A stretch of DNA of 64,000 bases, from positions 11,004,001 to 11,068,000 of the forward strand of contig NC_134017.1 in assembly GCF_040712315.1 (NCBI RefSeq), given 5' to 3'. The position numbers were made by a program, and so were the translations under genes. Positions 47,901 to 57,796 of this stretch are shown here, piece after piece. Position 1 is the stretch's first letter. Each line of letters starts with the position of its first letter. The notes beneath the pieces are model-generated. The model saw only the letters and a list, made by a program, of their open reading frames with translations, was not told the DNA's origin and did no database searches. The stretch is from Castanea sativa (lineage: Eukaryota > Streptophyta > Magnoliopsida > Fagales > Fagaceae).

Positions 47901-50518
47901 TATTAATGATGTAGAATTGGTTAATCTAAACAACTTGGAGGTCCTCATCCTGAAAGGAAGTGGTCTTAATGGAAGCCTACCATTCAAGGGTAAACATTTC
48001 ATCATCTATTTTAATTGCAAGAATAATTTTCTTGTGATAAGTAAGTTCTTTTAGTATAAGCCAATGAGCCATTTAAAATTTTTTTTCTATTGACACTATC
48101 TATCGACAATTCTCTTTGTAGATATGGCAAACTTCAGTAGTTTGAAGGTTTTAGATTTGAGTGCAAATTCTTTCACTGGAAGTATCACTCCATATATTGG
48201 AGCACCTTCACTCAAGGCTCTATCATTATCTTCTAATCGACTTAATGGAACTATAGCCATTCGAGGTAAGAATCTACTATGAAATCTAATTTGACAATTT
48301 GTTAATCTTCCAAAATTGGATAGGAGTGTAAAAACAAGGGAAAGTGAAAGGTTGATATAGAATAGATCTAATTGGTTGCAACATGAACGCACAAACAATT
48401 GATCATTCACTTTTTCAGGAGTCGAAATTAATTATTTTGATCTCGTATACTAATTCACTTGTTTTACTGATTCTTATTTTAGGAGATTTTTAGGATAGAC
48501 AGAACTAATTAATCATATTGCTTTTGACAGAAATGTGTGCACTGAAGAAACTTGAAGAGTTAGATCTTAGTTTTAATGACTTTGAAGGAAGCCTTCCTGC
48601 ATGCTTAACCAATTTGACATCTCTAAGGTTGTTAGATATATCTTACAACCGGTTCAGTGGAAACTTGTCTTTGTCTCCTGTAGCCACCTGGACATCCCTT
48701 GAGTACATTGATCTGAGTTATAATCTTTTTGAAGGTTTATTCTCCTTCAGCTTATTTGCTAATCACTCCAAGCTTAAGGTGATTCAACTTTTTAGTGACA
48801 ACAAGAAGCTTGATATCGAAACTGAAAACCCCAATTGGGACCCATCATTTCAATTAAAGGTGCTATTACTGTCTAACTGTAGTCTAAACAATCCCACCGG
48901 TAACATTCCTAAGTTTCTCTTCGACCAACATGAATTGGAAGTCATTGATATATCTCACAATAATTTGAATGGAAGCTTCCCCATTTGGTTGCTTGAAAAC
49001 AATACTAGACTACAAATGTTGAGTCTTCGAAGTAACTCTTTTGCGGGTCAATTTCATTTGCCATCATATCGCTCCATGGATCTTCGTTGGTTGGATGTCT
49101 CTGACAATAACCTTGATGGGCAGCTTCAAGAAAATATTGGGAAGATTATTCCGAAATTAGAATATCTAAATCTATCCCGAAATTATTTTGTAGGTGATCT
49201 CCCATCCTCAGTTGGTGACATGAGTAATTTGCACAAATTGGATTTGTCCTTCAATAATTTTTCTGGAGAGGTAACAATGGAATTGGTTGCCAATTGCACC
49301 GGCTTAGAGATTTTGAGGTTATCTAATAATAACTTTCACGGTGAAATTTTTTCAAAGCGCTTCAACCAATCCTTATTATCTTTGGAATTAAACAATAATT
49401 ATTTCAGAGGTACTCTTCCAGTGGTACGCCTAAATGTCTTGTTCCTAGATATTAGCAACAATCACATGACAGGTATAATTCCCGTATGGATAGTAAATAA
49501 CAATACTATACCATTGTGGAATGTTGAGCTTAGTAACAACTTTTTTGAGGGTAAGATTCCATGTGGACAATTTTCAACATTAGACCTTTCTTATAATTTT
49601 CTTTCGGGATCGTTACCTTCTTGCTTGAATCTAGAAAATGCGCGGCACCTACTTTTGCAAGGGAACTATCTCACAGGATCACTACCAAAAGCTGTTTTCA
49701 ACTCACCAAATCTTGTGACATTCGACATTAGAGATAATAGCTTTTCTGGAAACATCCCTAAAGAAATTGGTGGACTTTCTAACCTAAGAGTACTTTTGTT
49801 GAGCGGCAACCAGTTTAGTGGTATGATTCCAAAGCAACTCTGTTGGTTAAAGAAGATAGGCATAATGGATCTTTCAAGGAACTTTTTTTCTGGGACAATA
49901 CCATATTGCTTTTACAACATAACCTTTGGGAAGCTAGCTGCTAGTGAATTTGTCTACGTAATGTACAGTTTTGGTTGGACCCCTGGTTTTTCCCTCCCAT
50001 ATAAATCTCTTCTAAACAAGGATAGTCAAATTGAAGGGACAAGTTTTGGTTTCCATATATCAATTAAGATTAATTTTTTGACGAAATATAGGTCTAACTT
50101 GTACCAGGGTCTCATCCTTGATATGATGTCTACATTGGATTTGTCATTCAACAAGTTAACAGGTGAAATCCCACCAGATCTAGGACAGCTATCTTCAATT
50201 TTTGCATTGAACTTGTCTCACAATCAAATAAATGGTCCTATTCCAAAAACATTCTCAAATTTGACTCAATTGGAGAGCTTAGACCTTTCTCACAACAATT
50301 TGAGTGGAGAAATTCCTTCAGTATTGACTGATCTGACGTTTCTAGCAGTTTTCACTGTGGCTCACAACAACTTATCAGGCAAAGTTCCAGACATGAAAAA
50401 ACAATTTTCAACATTTGGAGAGAGCAGCTATGAAGGAAATCCATTTCTTTGCGGTGCACCACTAAAGAAAAGCTGCACCGTTATAGATGAATCACCTCCA
50501 TCACCACAAAAATCTTAA
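40561..50518 (+). CDS. RLP gene II: LRR receptor-like protein, anchor lost to a nonsense codon
   Basis: Paralogue of gene I. Proposed exons: 40,561-40,936; 46,667-46,822; 47,512-47,667; 47,915-47,989; 48,122-48,265; 48,531-50,518, all phase 1-1 internally with GT/AG borders, predicting 964 aa (912 if one exon 2 copy is skipped). Order: signal peptide MEWPLVKFLLWALLLF, N-cap ECCSWELVRC, LRRs, island (FGKLAASEFVYVMY to SNLYQGLILDM), C-cap NPFLCGAPLKKSC. TAA at 50,516-50,518 stops translation before the membrane helix, where gene I has TCA. The frame stays open 72 codons further with an intact helix and tail. An upstream in-frame ATG at 40,528 exists; 40,561 is favoured by homology. The product would be secreted, unanchored, or absent. 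Confidence 0.78.
40937..43300. other. RLP gene II intron 1, first part
   Basis: Contains a (CA)n tract at about 40,974-41,012, DNA paralogous to 3,395-3,740, a MITE (41,551-41,734), a (TTA)n tract at 41,895-41,942, and an LTR-like patch at 42,058-42,325. That patch has direct repeats of 'gtgttggcgtRtgagtgtatt' around a GAGTCATCCCACATCGGTAA motif common at plant LTR starts. Then comes RLP-upstream DNA matching 2,037-2,540. Confidence 0.55.
41551..41734. mobile_element. MITE of 184 bp
   Basis: Inverted ends: ATGCTAACGAATGTCTTAGG on the left and ATGCTAATAAATGCCTTTAG read inward from the right, about 30 bases each, starting with G-rich tips. Flanked by A7-8 on both sides. The paralogous site at 3,513-3,530 lacks it. 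Non-coding; superfamily not assigned. Confidence 0.7.
43411..43690 (+). pseudogene. Third RLP exon 1, truncated
   Basis: Has its own TATA box (43,307-43,314) at the standard 100-base spacing. It encodes MEWSLVKLFLCGLLLIVQIH, EEERMGLLELKVFLKSNVNP and the N-cap ECCGWRWVTC. After LSLSNLIEE the homology stops. From about 43,705 the sequence matches 14,310 onward (shared intron segment), so the last ~30 codons and the splice donor are gone. This is either a deletion breakpoint or an unequal exchange. If transcribed, it would give a signal peptide plus N-cap only. Confidence 0.75.
44030..46460. repeat. Gene II copy of the shared intron segment
   Basis: Aligns with 13,090-15,230. It includes the conserved ORF (44,226-44,480) and near-identical island 44,280-44,478, then a more diverged AT-rich part with extra insertions, including an A-rich block at about 45,440-45,700 not seen in gene I. 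Ends just before exon 2a. Confidence 0.7.
46667..46822 (+). CDS. RLP gene II exon 2a
   Basis: 52 codons, phase 1-1, TTTTACAG acceptor and CCACG|GTACGTG donor. Encodes LAHLNLSWNNFD and LKSLDLSNNQME. Tandem twin of 47,512-47,667, including about 300 bases of upstream intron (46,360-46,666 against 47,215-47,511). Both copies look spliceable. Confidence 0.78.
47512..47667 (+). CDS. RLP gene II exon 2b
   Basis: 52 codons, phase 1-1, TTTTTACAG acceptor and CCACG|GTACGTG donor. Encodes LAHLNLSENYFD and LKSLDLSYNYME. Only a few residues differ from exon 2a, so the duplication is younger than the gene I/II split. Confidence 0.8.
47915..47989 (+). CDS. RLP gene II exon 3
   Basis: 25 codons, one LRR (LVNLNNLEVLILKGSGLNGS), ATGTAG acceptor and AAGG|GTAAAC donor, phase 1-1. 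Confidence 0.78.
48122..48265 (+). CDS. RLP gene II exon 4
   Basis: 48 codons (FSSLKVLDLSANSFTG, SLKALSLSSNRLNG), TTTGTAG acceptor and CGAG|GTAAGAA donor, phase 1-1. One codon shorter than in gene I. Confidence 0.78.
48531..50518 (+). CDS. RLP gene II exon 5, prematurely terminated
   Basis: Starts EMCALKKLEELDLSFNDFEG after TTTTGACAG and carries the main LRR array, the island and C-cap. It ends PPSPQKS then TAA. Alignment to gene I (SPPSPQIPSKAND) puts the stop at a Ser codon, TCA to TAA. The C-cap keeps the second Cys (LKKSCT) that gene I has lost. Confidence 0.85.
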
Positions 50519-50737
50519 GAGGCAAGTCACGGCAAATGGTATGAAGTTGATCTTCTAGCCTTCTTTACAAGTTTTTTGGTATCTTGTATTATTTTCTTTT
50601 TGGGTGTAGTCAGTGTTCTCTATATTAATTCTCATTGGCGGAAACGATGCTTCAACTTGGTTGAGGATTGTATGTACTTGTGTTATTATTTTGCTTTAAA
50701 TACCCTAAAAGGGCTGACAAACCATATGCGTCATTAG
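50519..50737 (+). pseudogene. Untranslated in-frame tail of RLP gene II
   Basis: 72 open codons in the same frame after the TAA, ending TAG at 50,735-50,737. They still encode the KWYEVDL spacer, a hydrophobic helix (about 23 residues with IIFFLGVVSVLYI), INSHWRKRCFNLVED and a short tail like gene I. No further stop or frameshift has accumulated, so the nonsense change looks recent. Confidence 0.8.
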
Positions 50738-51114
50738 ATGTACTCAATTTCTATTGATAAATACCATGTGTTATGAATAATTGCTATCATGCTTTATTAT
50801 GAAGCAAGGAGCTCATTTGCAGTACTTTTTCATTTGTATTGTAATTCTTGTGACTAGCCAGTTTCATGTGCGAGTCTATTATAATTTCATTTAAAAATCA
50901 TTTCTGGAAACGTTTTTATATTGGCCTTTTGTAAAATTTATTTGGTTGTATATAACATAATATCATTAAAAATTAGAAAAATTAGTTACGATTATATTAA
51001 ATGTCATGAGGGAAAAAAAATAAGCAGACAATGTAAAATGATAAGAATTATATGATTATTCCATTGATATACGAAAAATGTGAAAAATGACTTCAATGAA
51101 TTAATAATTATTTG

Positions 51115-51215
51115 ATTACCAATAGCCTGTGGCCTAAGGATTACCTCCTCCATTGTTGGTTAAATTTCTATGATTTGAATCCGTCCACTTTAACCGTAGC
51201 AAAAAAATAATTATT
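51115..51215 (+). repeat. SINE-like repeat in the 3' flank of RLP gene II
   Basis: Counterpart of 19,620-19,735, at a similar distance behind the coding end. Confidence 0.6.
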
Positions 51216-51481
51216 ATTTAATTATCATTTAACTTAAGCAAAAATATATCACAATTGGATAGGAGTAAGATCAGATCATAAATTTTCCAGCAAGTTTAAA
51301 TTATTCTTATTTAAAAAAATAAATGTTTGACTCTATTGTTTTTGAAAAAATTGAAATAAAAAAGGGTGAATTTTCCATACAAATTCTCCAGGGGTCAAGT
51401 TAGGTTTTTTAGACCCATTGATTTTAATTATCAACTTCAAATAATTAATCAGTTATGAATTAAAAAGTGGAAAACAATTTC

Positions 51482-52230
51482 TGTAGGGATGAAGGGTCCA
51501 GGAGTGTATATTGCGCCGTGGGCCTTGTTCGAGGACATTTAACAGTCCGAGGACAAGTGGCCTTTAACGAAAAGGTACCAATCGATGAGTTGTGGAAGGA
51601 TTCTAGCCATAAAGGTTCAGTAAGGTTGTCCAAGGATAAATGTCTCCTTGGCCAAGCAGAACAGAGGCCAGAAGGTTTTATCTAACAGTAGGGGTTACAT
51701 TCCGGACGATTCTACTGGTAGGGATAAACATCAGGAGGGAATAGCATAGAGGGAAGCTAAGAAATATCTAAGAAAAGGCTGCTATCACTGCATTAAAAGC
51801 TCTGCAGCTAACTCTCTGGCCGCATTAATGTGGAGGTGATACTTGAACAATGATATTCAACCTTACAGCTGTTCCCAAAAACTTGAGGAAAAGGTTGATG
51901 AGAAAAGGATAAGAGCCAGCGGCTTGATCTACACGTGGAGGTGAAAAATGAGGAATGGGGGAGAATATAAGGAAGAAAGACCCCATTACCAAGAGGAGAA
52001 AAAAATCCAGAGAGAAAAATATTGTAGCAATAAGAATTGGACTTGTAATCAAATTCAAAAGAAATATATACAAGAACTATTCTCCTTGGACTATGCTGAG
52101 GACGATTTACTTTGAAGAAAACCAGTTTATCTTTGTTTTCTTGTCATCTAGAATCACTATAATTGTTATCCAACTCATTAGAGCCACTCTTTTAGTGTTC
52201 TGCTATCTTCTTGATGTTTTGCATAATATT
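51482..52230 (+). mobile_element. Probable solo LTR (Gypsy type)
   Basis: GC-richer block in AT-rich DNA, starting TGTAGGGATGAAGG. It carries a TATA-like AATATAAGGAAGAAAGACCC near 51,963, then 'aaatattgtagcaataag' and a T-rich 3' part. The style matches Gypsy LTRs of woody dicots. No gag-pol or second LTR is adjacent. The 3' end is approximate and no target duplication was found. ORFs inside (for example 51,467-51,685) match nothing I know. Confidence 0.5.
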
Positions 52231-52309
52231 ATGTTTGATTCACTGCAAGAGAAAAGAAAATAAGTTATTTTTTTATTTATTTTTAAAATTTAAAAAAAAA
52301 ATCCTTTTT

Positions 52310-52620
52310 TTTTTATAAGTAAGAAAGATGTATATTTGGGTGACTTCTTAAGACTATGAATAGACTTTACTTATCAAAAAGAGAAAGAAAGATGTATATT
52401 CAAAAAGCTACCTCATGCAAAAAGGGCATAAGGTAGGCCAAAGATTACAGAAAGGAAAAAGAACAAACAAAGAAAAAGCTAATTACAAAGGAGAGAACTA
52501 AGGGAGAGAATCGCTAGAGGTGAGTCCAAAAGCCCTAGACTAGTCAAAAATGGAACCACCAAAAGAAGCAAGCAGGTCATTGGAGCTTTCCATGTTTTGT
52601 TTCATAAAAAAAAAAAATCC
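52310..52620 (-). mobile_element. LINE/SINE 3'-tail fragment
   Basis: Starts with a T-tract then 'ataagtaagaaagatgtata' and 'gctacctcatgcaaaaaggg'. A sister copy is at 53,505-53,665 ('ttttgataggtaaaaatata', 'actaccttatgcaaaaaaca'). Read on the minus strand these end in TTTACCTATCAAAAA-like poly(A), typical of short 5'-truncated plant LINE tails. Confidence 0.45.
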
Positions 52621-53998
52621 CTTTTCAAAAGTTTTGTTTGTTGACGGGGAGAGAAGAAATAAATTGTGAGGAACACATCATCATTCTCTTCTAGTGCCTC
52701 CCCAAAAACTATGCAAGATATGGATAGACGATTATAGTCTGATGTAGTATAGTCCTTTGGTTTTGAGACGAGTTTAGACTCAATATTTTAGATTCTGAGG
52801 TTTATGAAGTTGTGGAATTGAAAAATGACAAGAAAAGAAAGTAGCAGAGGTGCTGTCCAGGGGCTGTAAACATACTAGAATGATAGATTGAATTTTTGGG
52901 GTTGTCGATGCTCATTGATGATAAGTTGTGCTGACAGTTTTGGCTTGAAAGTGTCTGATTTTGGTTCAGGAAATCAATGGAGAAATTCAAGAATAATGAG
53001 ATAATTAGGCAGTCTTACCAATTCTTCTAGACTCACCTAGGCATCTTCGTTGAAAACACCAAAAAGTGCTAATTGAGTCACAAGGCTCTTAGCAACTCAC
53101 CTAGAAGAATTTTAGTGGAGTCTCGTGGTTAAAGGAAATCATAATATGCTGAATTTTATTAATCAAAGTTCTCTCTCGAATTGTTTACAGGGCTACAAAG
53201 TTCACTTATTTTGTAATAAAATCTAAACATAACCTAAAAAACATTAAAACTGCTACTAAGACAAGGAAATGACTAAACAAGACTCAAAAAATAACTAGTA
53301 AAAGTCTATTTAACAACAATAAAATGAAACTAGACTAATAAGTCATAACTAAGTAACTTCTAACAAAATTGTAAAATTACTAAATTACCTTATAATTAGA
53401 ATTTTCTGACATGTTGGATCTGTCAGTGTATCATGCTGGCTTTATAAATATTCAAGATTGCCTTCAGCATCATAGTTGTAAAGAAGAAAGATACCAAACT
53501 TCATTCTCTCTCTTTTTTTTTGATAGGTAAAAATATATGCATTCAAGAACACTACCTTATGCAAAAAACATAAGGCAGAGAGATAAGTACAAAGGGAAAA
53601 GAAAGAGAAAAAATAGAAGAGAGGAAAATAAACTAAGTACACAGGAAAATAAACTAACTACCTTCATTCTCTCTCTCCCTCTCCCTCCCTCCCTTTTCTG
53701 TTTAACCATAGAAATATGTGTTTGTGTGTGTGTGTCTGTGTAAGTGCGTTTCTCCTCTTTTGTTTTGTTTTGCTTTTTTTTTTTTTTTTTTTTAATTGTA
53801 GTTTTCCTGATAGTATGTGGAGGAAAAGAAGTGCAATAGATTGAAAAACTTACACTTTGATTTTCAATTATGTCTTCAGTTCTATTTCTTGTGACAATGC
53901 TATGTTTCTATTCAGGGGCTGGTCTAATTGGTTCTTTTTTATTGTGCTTACAAAAATGGGATGCAATTTTCAGTTGATATCTCATAATACTCTTGTAG
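52621..53998. other. Intergenic or NOV upstream region
   Basis: Apart from the tail fragment at 53,505-53,665 and a (GT)n tract at about 53,720, nothing is recognised. The N-terminal exons of NOV, expected here, were not found. Confidence 0.4.
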
Positions 53999-54103
53999 GT
54001 TTTCGAGAGGATGCTTCAGTTTTATAACGTAAAAGCTTGACGGAGGAAGAAAATCAAATTGATGTTTTCATCATTTCCATTTGTTGGATTACTAAATGTT
54101 GCT
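53999..54103 (+). pseudogene. Possible worn NOV exon
   Basis: Bounded by an acceptor (CTTGTAG) and a perfect donor (GTAAGT at 54,104). One frame reads GFREDASVL*RKSLTEEENQ then IDVFIISICWITKC, with TAA at 54,024-54,026. The acidic EEENQIDV run looks coding, but I cannot match it firmly to NOV. Its position just upstream of a certain NOV exon is the main argument. Confidence 0.3.
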
Positions 54104-54410
54104 GTAAGTTGGTTGTGTTGAATTTTAGTATTAAGCTTTATTACATGTAATAACTGAATAATAGAATCTACTCATGAAATATTTTAACTAATTCCTATTT
54201 TTTTGTTATATAAAGTAATCTTATAAGTTCCTTCAGATGGTATAAGTTCTACTTAATGTATCTTGTGTCTGTTCGAGTTGAGTGTCCTCATTTTTTAATT
54301 GTTTTCTATGTTTTATATTTGCATATACATAGTGACTCACCTCTGCAATCCTTGTGATGCTTCTATAGGAGATCACACAGTCCGATTAAGTTGCTTTTTA
54401 TATATTGCAG

Positions 54411-54588
54411 GTATCATCTATCAAATCTGGAATGTGGGACAGCATTTACGATACCTTCCTAGCAATTAGTCAACAGGAATTAACTAACTCACATATGCAA
54501 AATCAATCTGACTATGAGATCATAGATGTTGAACCAAGTGTTAAGGATGCACCAGTCATCACTGAGCATAGTGTTGAGCTTACACACA
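54411..54588 (+). CDS. NOV-like exon: conserved middle-region segment
   Basis: Acceptor TATTGCAG, donor CACA|GTGAGT. Encodes VSSIKSGMWDSIYDTFLAIS, then acidic EIIDVEPSVKDAP, ending in phase 1 so that A+GT joins to the next exon as Ser. Open throughout. Confidence 0.7.
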
Positions 54589-55304
54589 GTGAGTAGTGTT
54601 TACTTCTTAAAATAGGCTTTGCTGATAATAGTTCAATTATGGTTTGCCTATTCCCTTACTTCTCTTATCTTGTGTTATCTGTCTTTTTTTTGTCTCCTTT
54701 TTCTTTTTGGGTTGGGGGGGGGGGGGATTTCATAATTTTTTTTAATTTACAACTGGAGTGTAAATTGGTTGAAAATTAAACATCCCTCCTTTCTCAACCT
54801 ATGACTTGGTTATGCATTTTGACATCATCTTGAATTCTAAATCTTGCTGATTTTTTGTAAAATTTTGCTCACTAGACTCTTGTCATAATGCCACGATTGT
54901 AATGTGCATGCCTTGAAATTCTAGGGAGATTATGTGGGACTTTGATATTTGTTTTTGGATAAGCGGATTTTGATATTTGTTAATGGAAAAGGTCTATTTT
55001 CATTTGTTTAGCTGGTCATACTTTGGTGTGATTTACTTGATAAGTGAATTAGGGAACCGGAAGGGGTAGCACAATCATTTGGGGACCTCACCTTATGAAG
55101 TGGTGATCACTAGTTTGAATCACACGCTTTCCTCCTCTGTTGGAGTCCAAAACTTGTATAAGAAAAAAGTTAATTGGGGAAGGTGTCAATATGTTGTGAC
55201 ACTTTTTTGAGTTTCCCGACTTATTATCCCATCAATCCTAATATTTTTTCCTGTAAATTTCTTTACTCTAATTGTGATGTGTAATTACCAATTTGATCTC
55301 ACAG
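54589..55304. other. NOV-like intron
   Basis: Contains a G-run at 54,713-54,726 and a SINE-like repeat at about 55,040-55,165 ('gtagcacaatcatttgggga', then AGTTTGAATCACAC, box B-like). Confidence 0.55.
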
Positions 55305-57084
55305 GTGTATCTGTTGAAGACATTATCGGGAAAGCTGCAATGTATTTTGAGAATGACAACGGAATCCATAGTCGTGGTAAATCAGTTCTAGAAAAGAGAA
55401 TTACATCTTAAGGGAGCTCTATAATTGTGAGTTTTGGCTAGCAGAGCAATTTTGCGTCAAGACATTTAAGTCACTTGGTTTTGGGGAGTTTTTAATGTTC
55501 CTAGGAAAACATGCCTCCCTCCTACCTGATGAAATACACAAGTTCTTAACAGGTGACATATGTGAAAAGTCCCCTTTGGAGGTTTGCATGCTTCAGCATC
55601 AATTGTTTGTTTTAGTATCACAAGCTCTCAATGGCTGCGTAGGGGAGAAAAAAATAGCAACCAAGCAAATGATTTCTTCATTGCTTAGGAGGCAATTCCC
55701 ATTGATCAGTTTCAAAATTTCGGAAAATGGTTCTGTGTCGGACTTCCTAGATATTTTGGGGAAGCATAAGAATAATGTAATTTCTAAAGGAGTCCTATTT
55801 TCTATAACATTATTTGAAATGTGTAATGTTGGAGACTCAACAGCCCATAATGGAAGTGAATCATTGGAAACCACGAAGGTGAGAATCGACATCAGCCAGA
55901 AAGGAGCCTTGGAATCTCTTACATCCATGGATGCAGTTGAGGCCTTACTTAGGGCACCGCTGATGTCTGATCTAAACACATGGGCACATTGGGACCTGGT
56001 ATTTGCTCCCTCACTTGGTCCTCTTGTGCCATGGTTGTTGAATGAAGTCAACACGAAAGAATTATTGTGTTTAGTGACAAAAGATGGCAAGGTCATGCGC
56101 ATTGATCATTTGGCTACTGTGGACTCATTCTTGGAAGCTGCACTTCAAGGATCTCCTTTTCAAACAGCTGTGCAGCTGTTATCTTTGTTCTCATTAGTTG
56201 GGGGAGAAAAATATGTTCCCTTGTCCCTTTTAAAATGTCATGCACGTCGTGCATTTGAAGTCATTTTGAAGAATTCCCTTGAGAGTGGAGAAGTAAACGA
56301 CAATCGGAACTCTCTCGTGCAAGGAAACACTTCATATATGCAGAAAATAGTTGATGAGGCTGATACTCATGCTGGAAGTTTTAGTAGTGAGTTACACAAA
56401 AGTTTATGCAATATGAATAAAGAAGTGCCTGTTGTATCAAGATTTTTCCTTGATTGTCTTGGCTATTTACCCACAGAGTTTTGTGGTTTTGCTGCTGATG
56501 TTATGCTTTATGGAATGCGATCTGTCATCAAAGATGCTAATTCAGCCATTTTGTGTGAGTGCAACCAAAGGGAAGAGCGTGTCATGCTTCATGAAGTTGG
56601 ATTGTCTCTTGGTATAGTGGAGTGGATTGATGATTACCATGCATTTTGTTCTGCTGATGCTACTAATTTTTTCCCATTTGGAGCTTCATGCTTGGAAGCT
56701 GCTGGACCTGAGAAAAGCATTGGCCTTAAGAATATGCAAGATTTCTCAAGTAAGTCTTCCACTTCCAAAGTAAAATTGGATGTACCTCTTGTGGCAGATG
56801 GGCAGATTGAAGAACATACTGGAGTTTGTCAATCAATCAATGGGGCATTAGTTTTTGATGATAGAATTAGCAGTGGTTGCTTGCAACGTTTAGCTGAACT
56901 TAATGAAGATAAGAATGCAGCCCTGGTCATTGAATCTATCAGGCGGGACGAATTTGGCCTTGATCCAAGTCTTTCAAACACTGAAATTAGCATGTTGAAG
57001 AAGCAGCATGCTCGCCTAGGGAGAGCACTTCATTGTCTCTCACAAGAATTATATTCTCAGGATTCACATTTTCTTCTTGAGCTG
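55305..57084 (+). CDS. NOV-like long exon (frameshifted near its start)
   Basis: Starts GVSVEDIIGKAAMYFEND in one frame; after about 55,400 the conserved frame is NYILRELYNCEFWLAEQF, KHASLLPDEIHKFLTGDICE, TKQMISSLLRRQFP and so on to LGRALHCLSQELYSQDSHFL. It is open for over 540 codons from the in-frame ATG at 55,495. Donor GAGCTG|GTAAGA at 57,085. The long conserved frame argues that decay, if real, is recent. The final segment leads into the ATPase fold completed by the next exon. Confidence 0.8.
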
Positions 57085-57154
57085 GTAAGATCATCTTCTT
57101 TGTTTCTCTCATTGAGAGTAGTAGTGTAGTACTTCACATGTGAGTAACGTGATT

Positions 57155-57414
57155 GATAAATTACTAGTTGTCCCAAAAGCTTAAGCTTTGGAGAGAATCG
57201 GTAATATAACATGGTATCAAAGTAGGAGATTTGAGTTCAATCCTTGTCTTAACTCTACCTCCTATTTAAAATGTTAAAAATCCCATGTGTTAGACCTCAC
57301 TTATTAACTAGGAGTTTAGGCCCACACGTGAAGGGGAGTGTTAGAAATATGGTTAAATGATTAAATTCATCATTTCTTAACAACTTAAGCTTTTGGGACA
57401 CATGGTAATTTAAT
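57155..57414. mobile_element. TIR-bounded repeat, about 260 bp
   Basis: Outer ~30 bases form inverted repeats around GTCCCAAAAGCTTAAG (57,169-57,184) and its inverse CTTAAGCTTTTGGGAC (57,384-57,399). The interior has 'acatggtatcaaagtaggag' and 'tttgagttcaatccttgtct'. A common dispersed plant repeat type; target duplication unclear. Confidence 0.6.
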
Positions 57415-57796
57415 AATGGTGAACCAATATAGATTTGTGAAGTTGGTTTTCAATGCATCCTATATTCTGTAAGGATTTTATGTCATTGAAACTTCATAAA
57501 ATGATATTTGGAGTACAAAACAAACCATCATCCATATTTAGAGTACCAAAAACTATAACTGACATGCTGATGAACTCTAGCTGAAGTGGCACCTCCTCCC
57601 TAATTAAGACCAAGGTGGGGGGGGGGGGGGGGGAGTTTGTGGGTTCATGACCCATCACATGTGGAAGTACCAATACAAAAAATTGGTCTCACAAATCAAC
57701 CATCTAATATCCATCCCAAATAAACTACATTCAATATTATTTAGTTGTGACAATATCTCCGTCATCGACATCACCATTCATGAAAAGAGCAGTCTC

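Noticed and set aside
55599..56102. 167-codon minus-strand ORF
   Set aside because: Shadow of the conserved NOV exon on the plus strand.
57610..57635. G17 run as a regulatory G-quadruplex
   Set aside because: A single homopolymer in an intron next to decayed repeats. It could fold, but nothing ties it to function, and its length may be unreliable.
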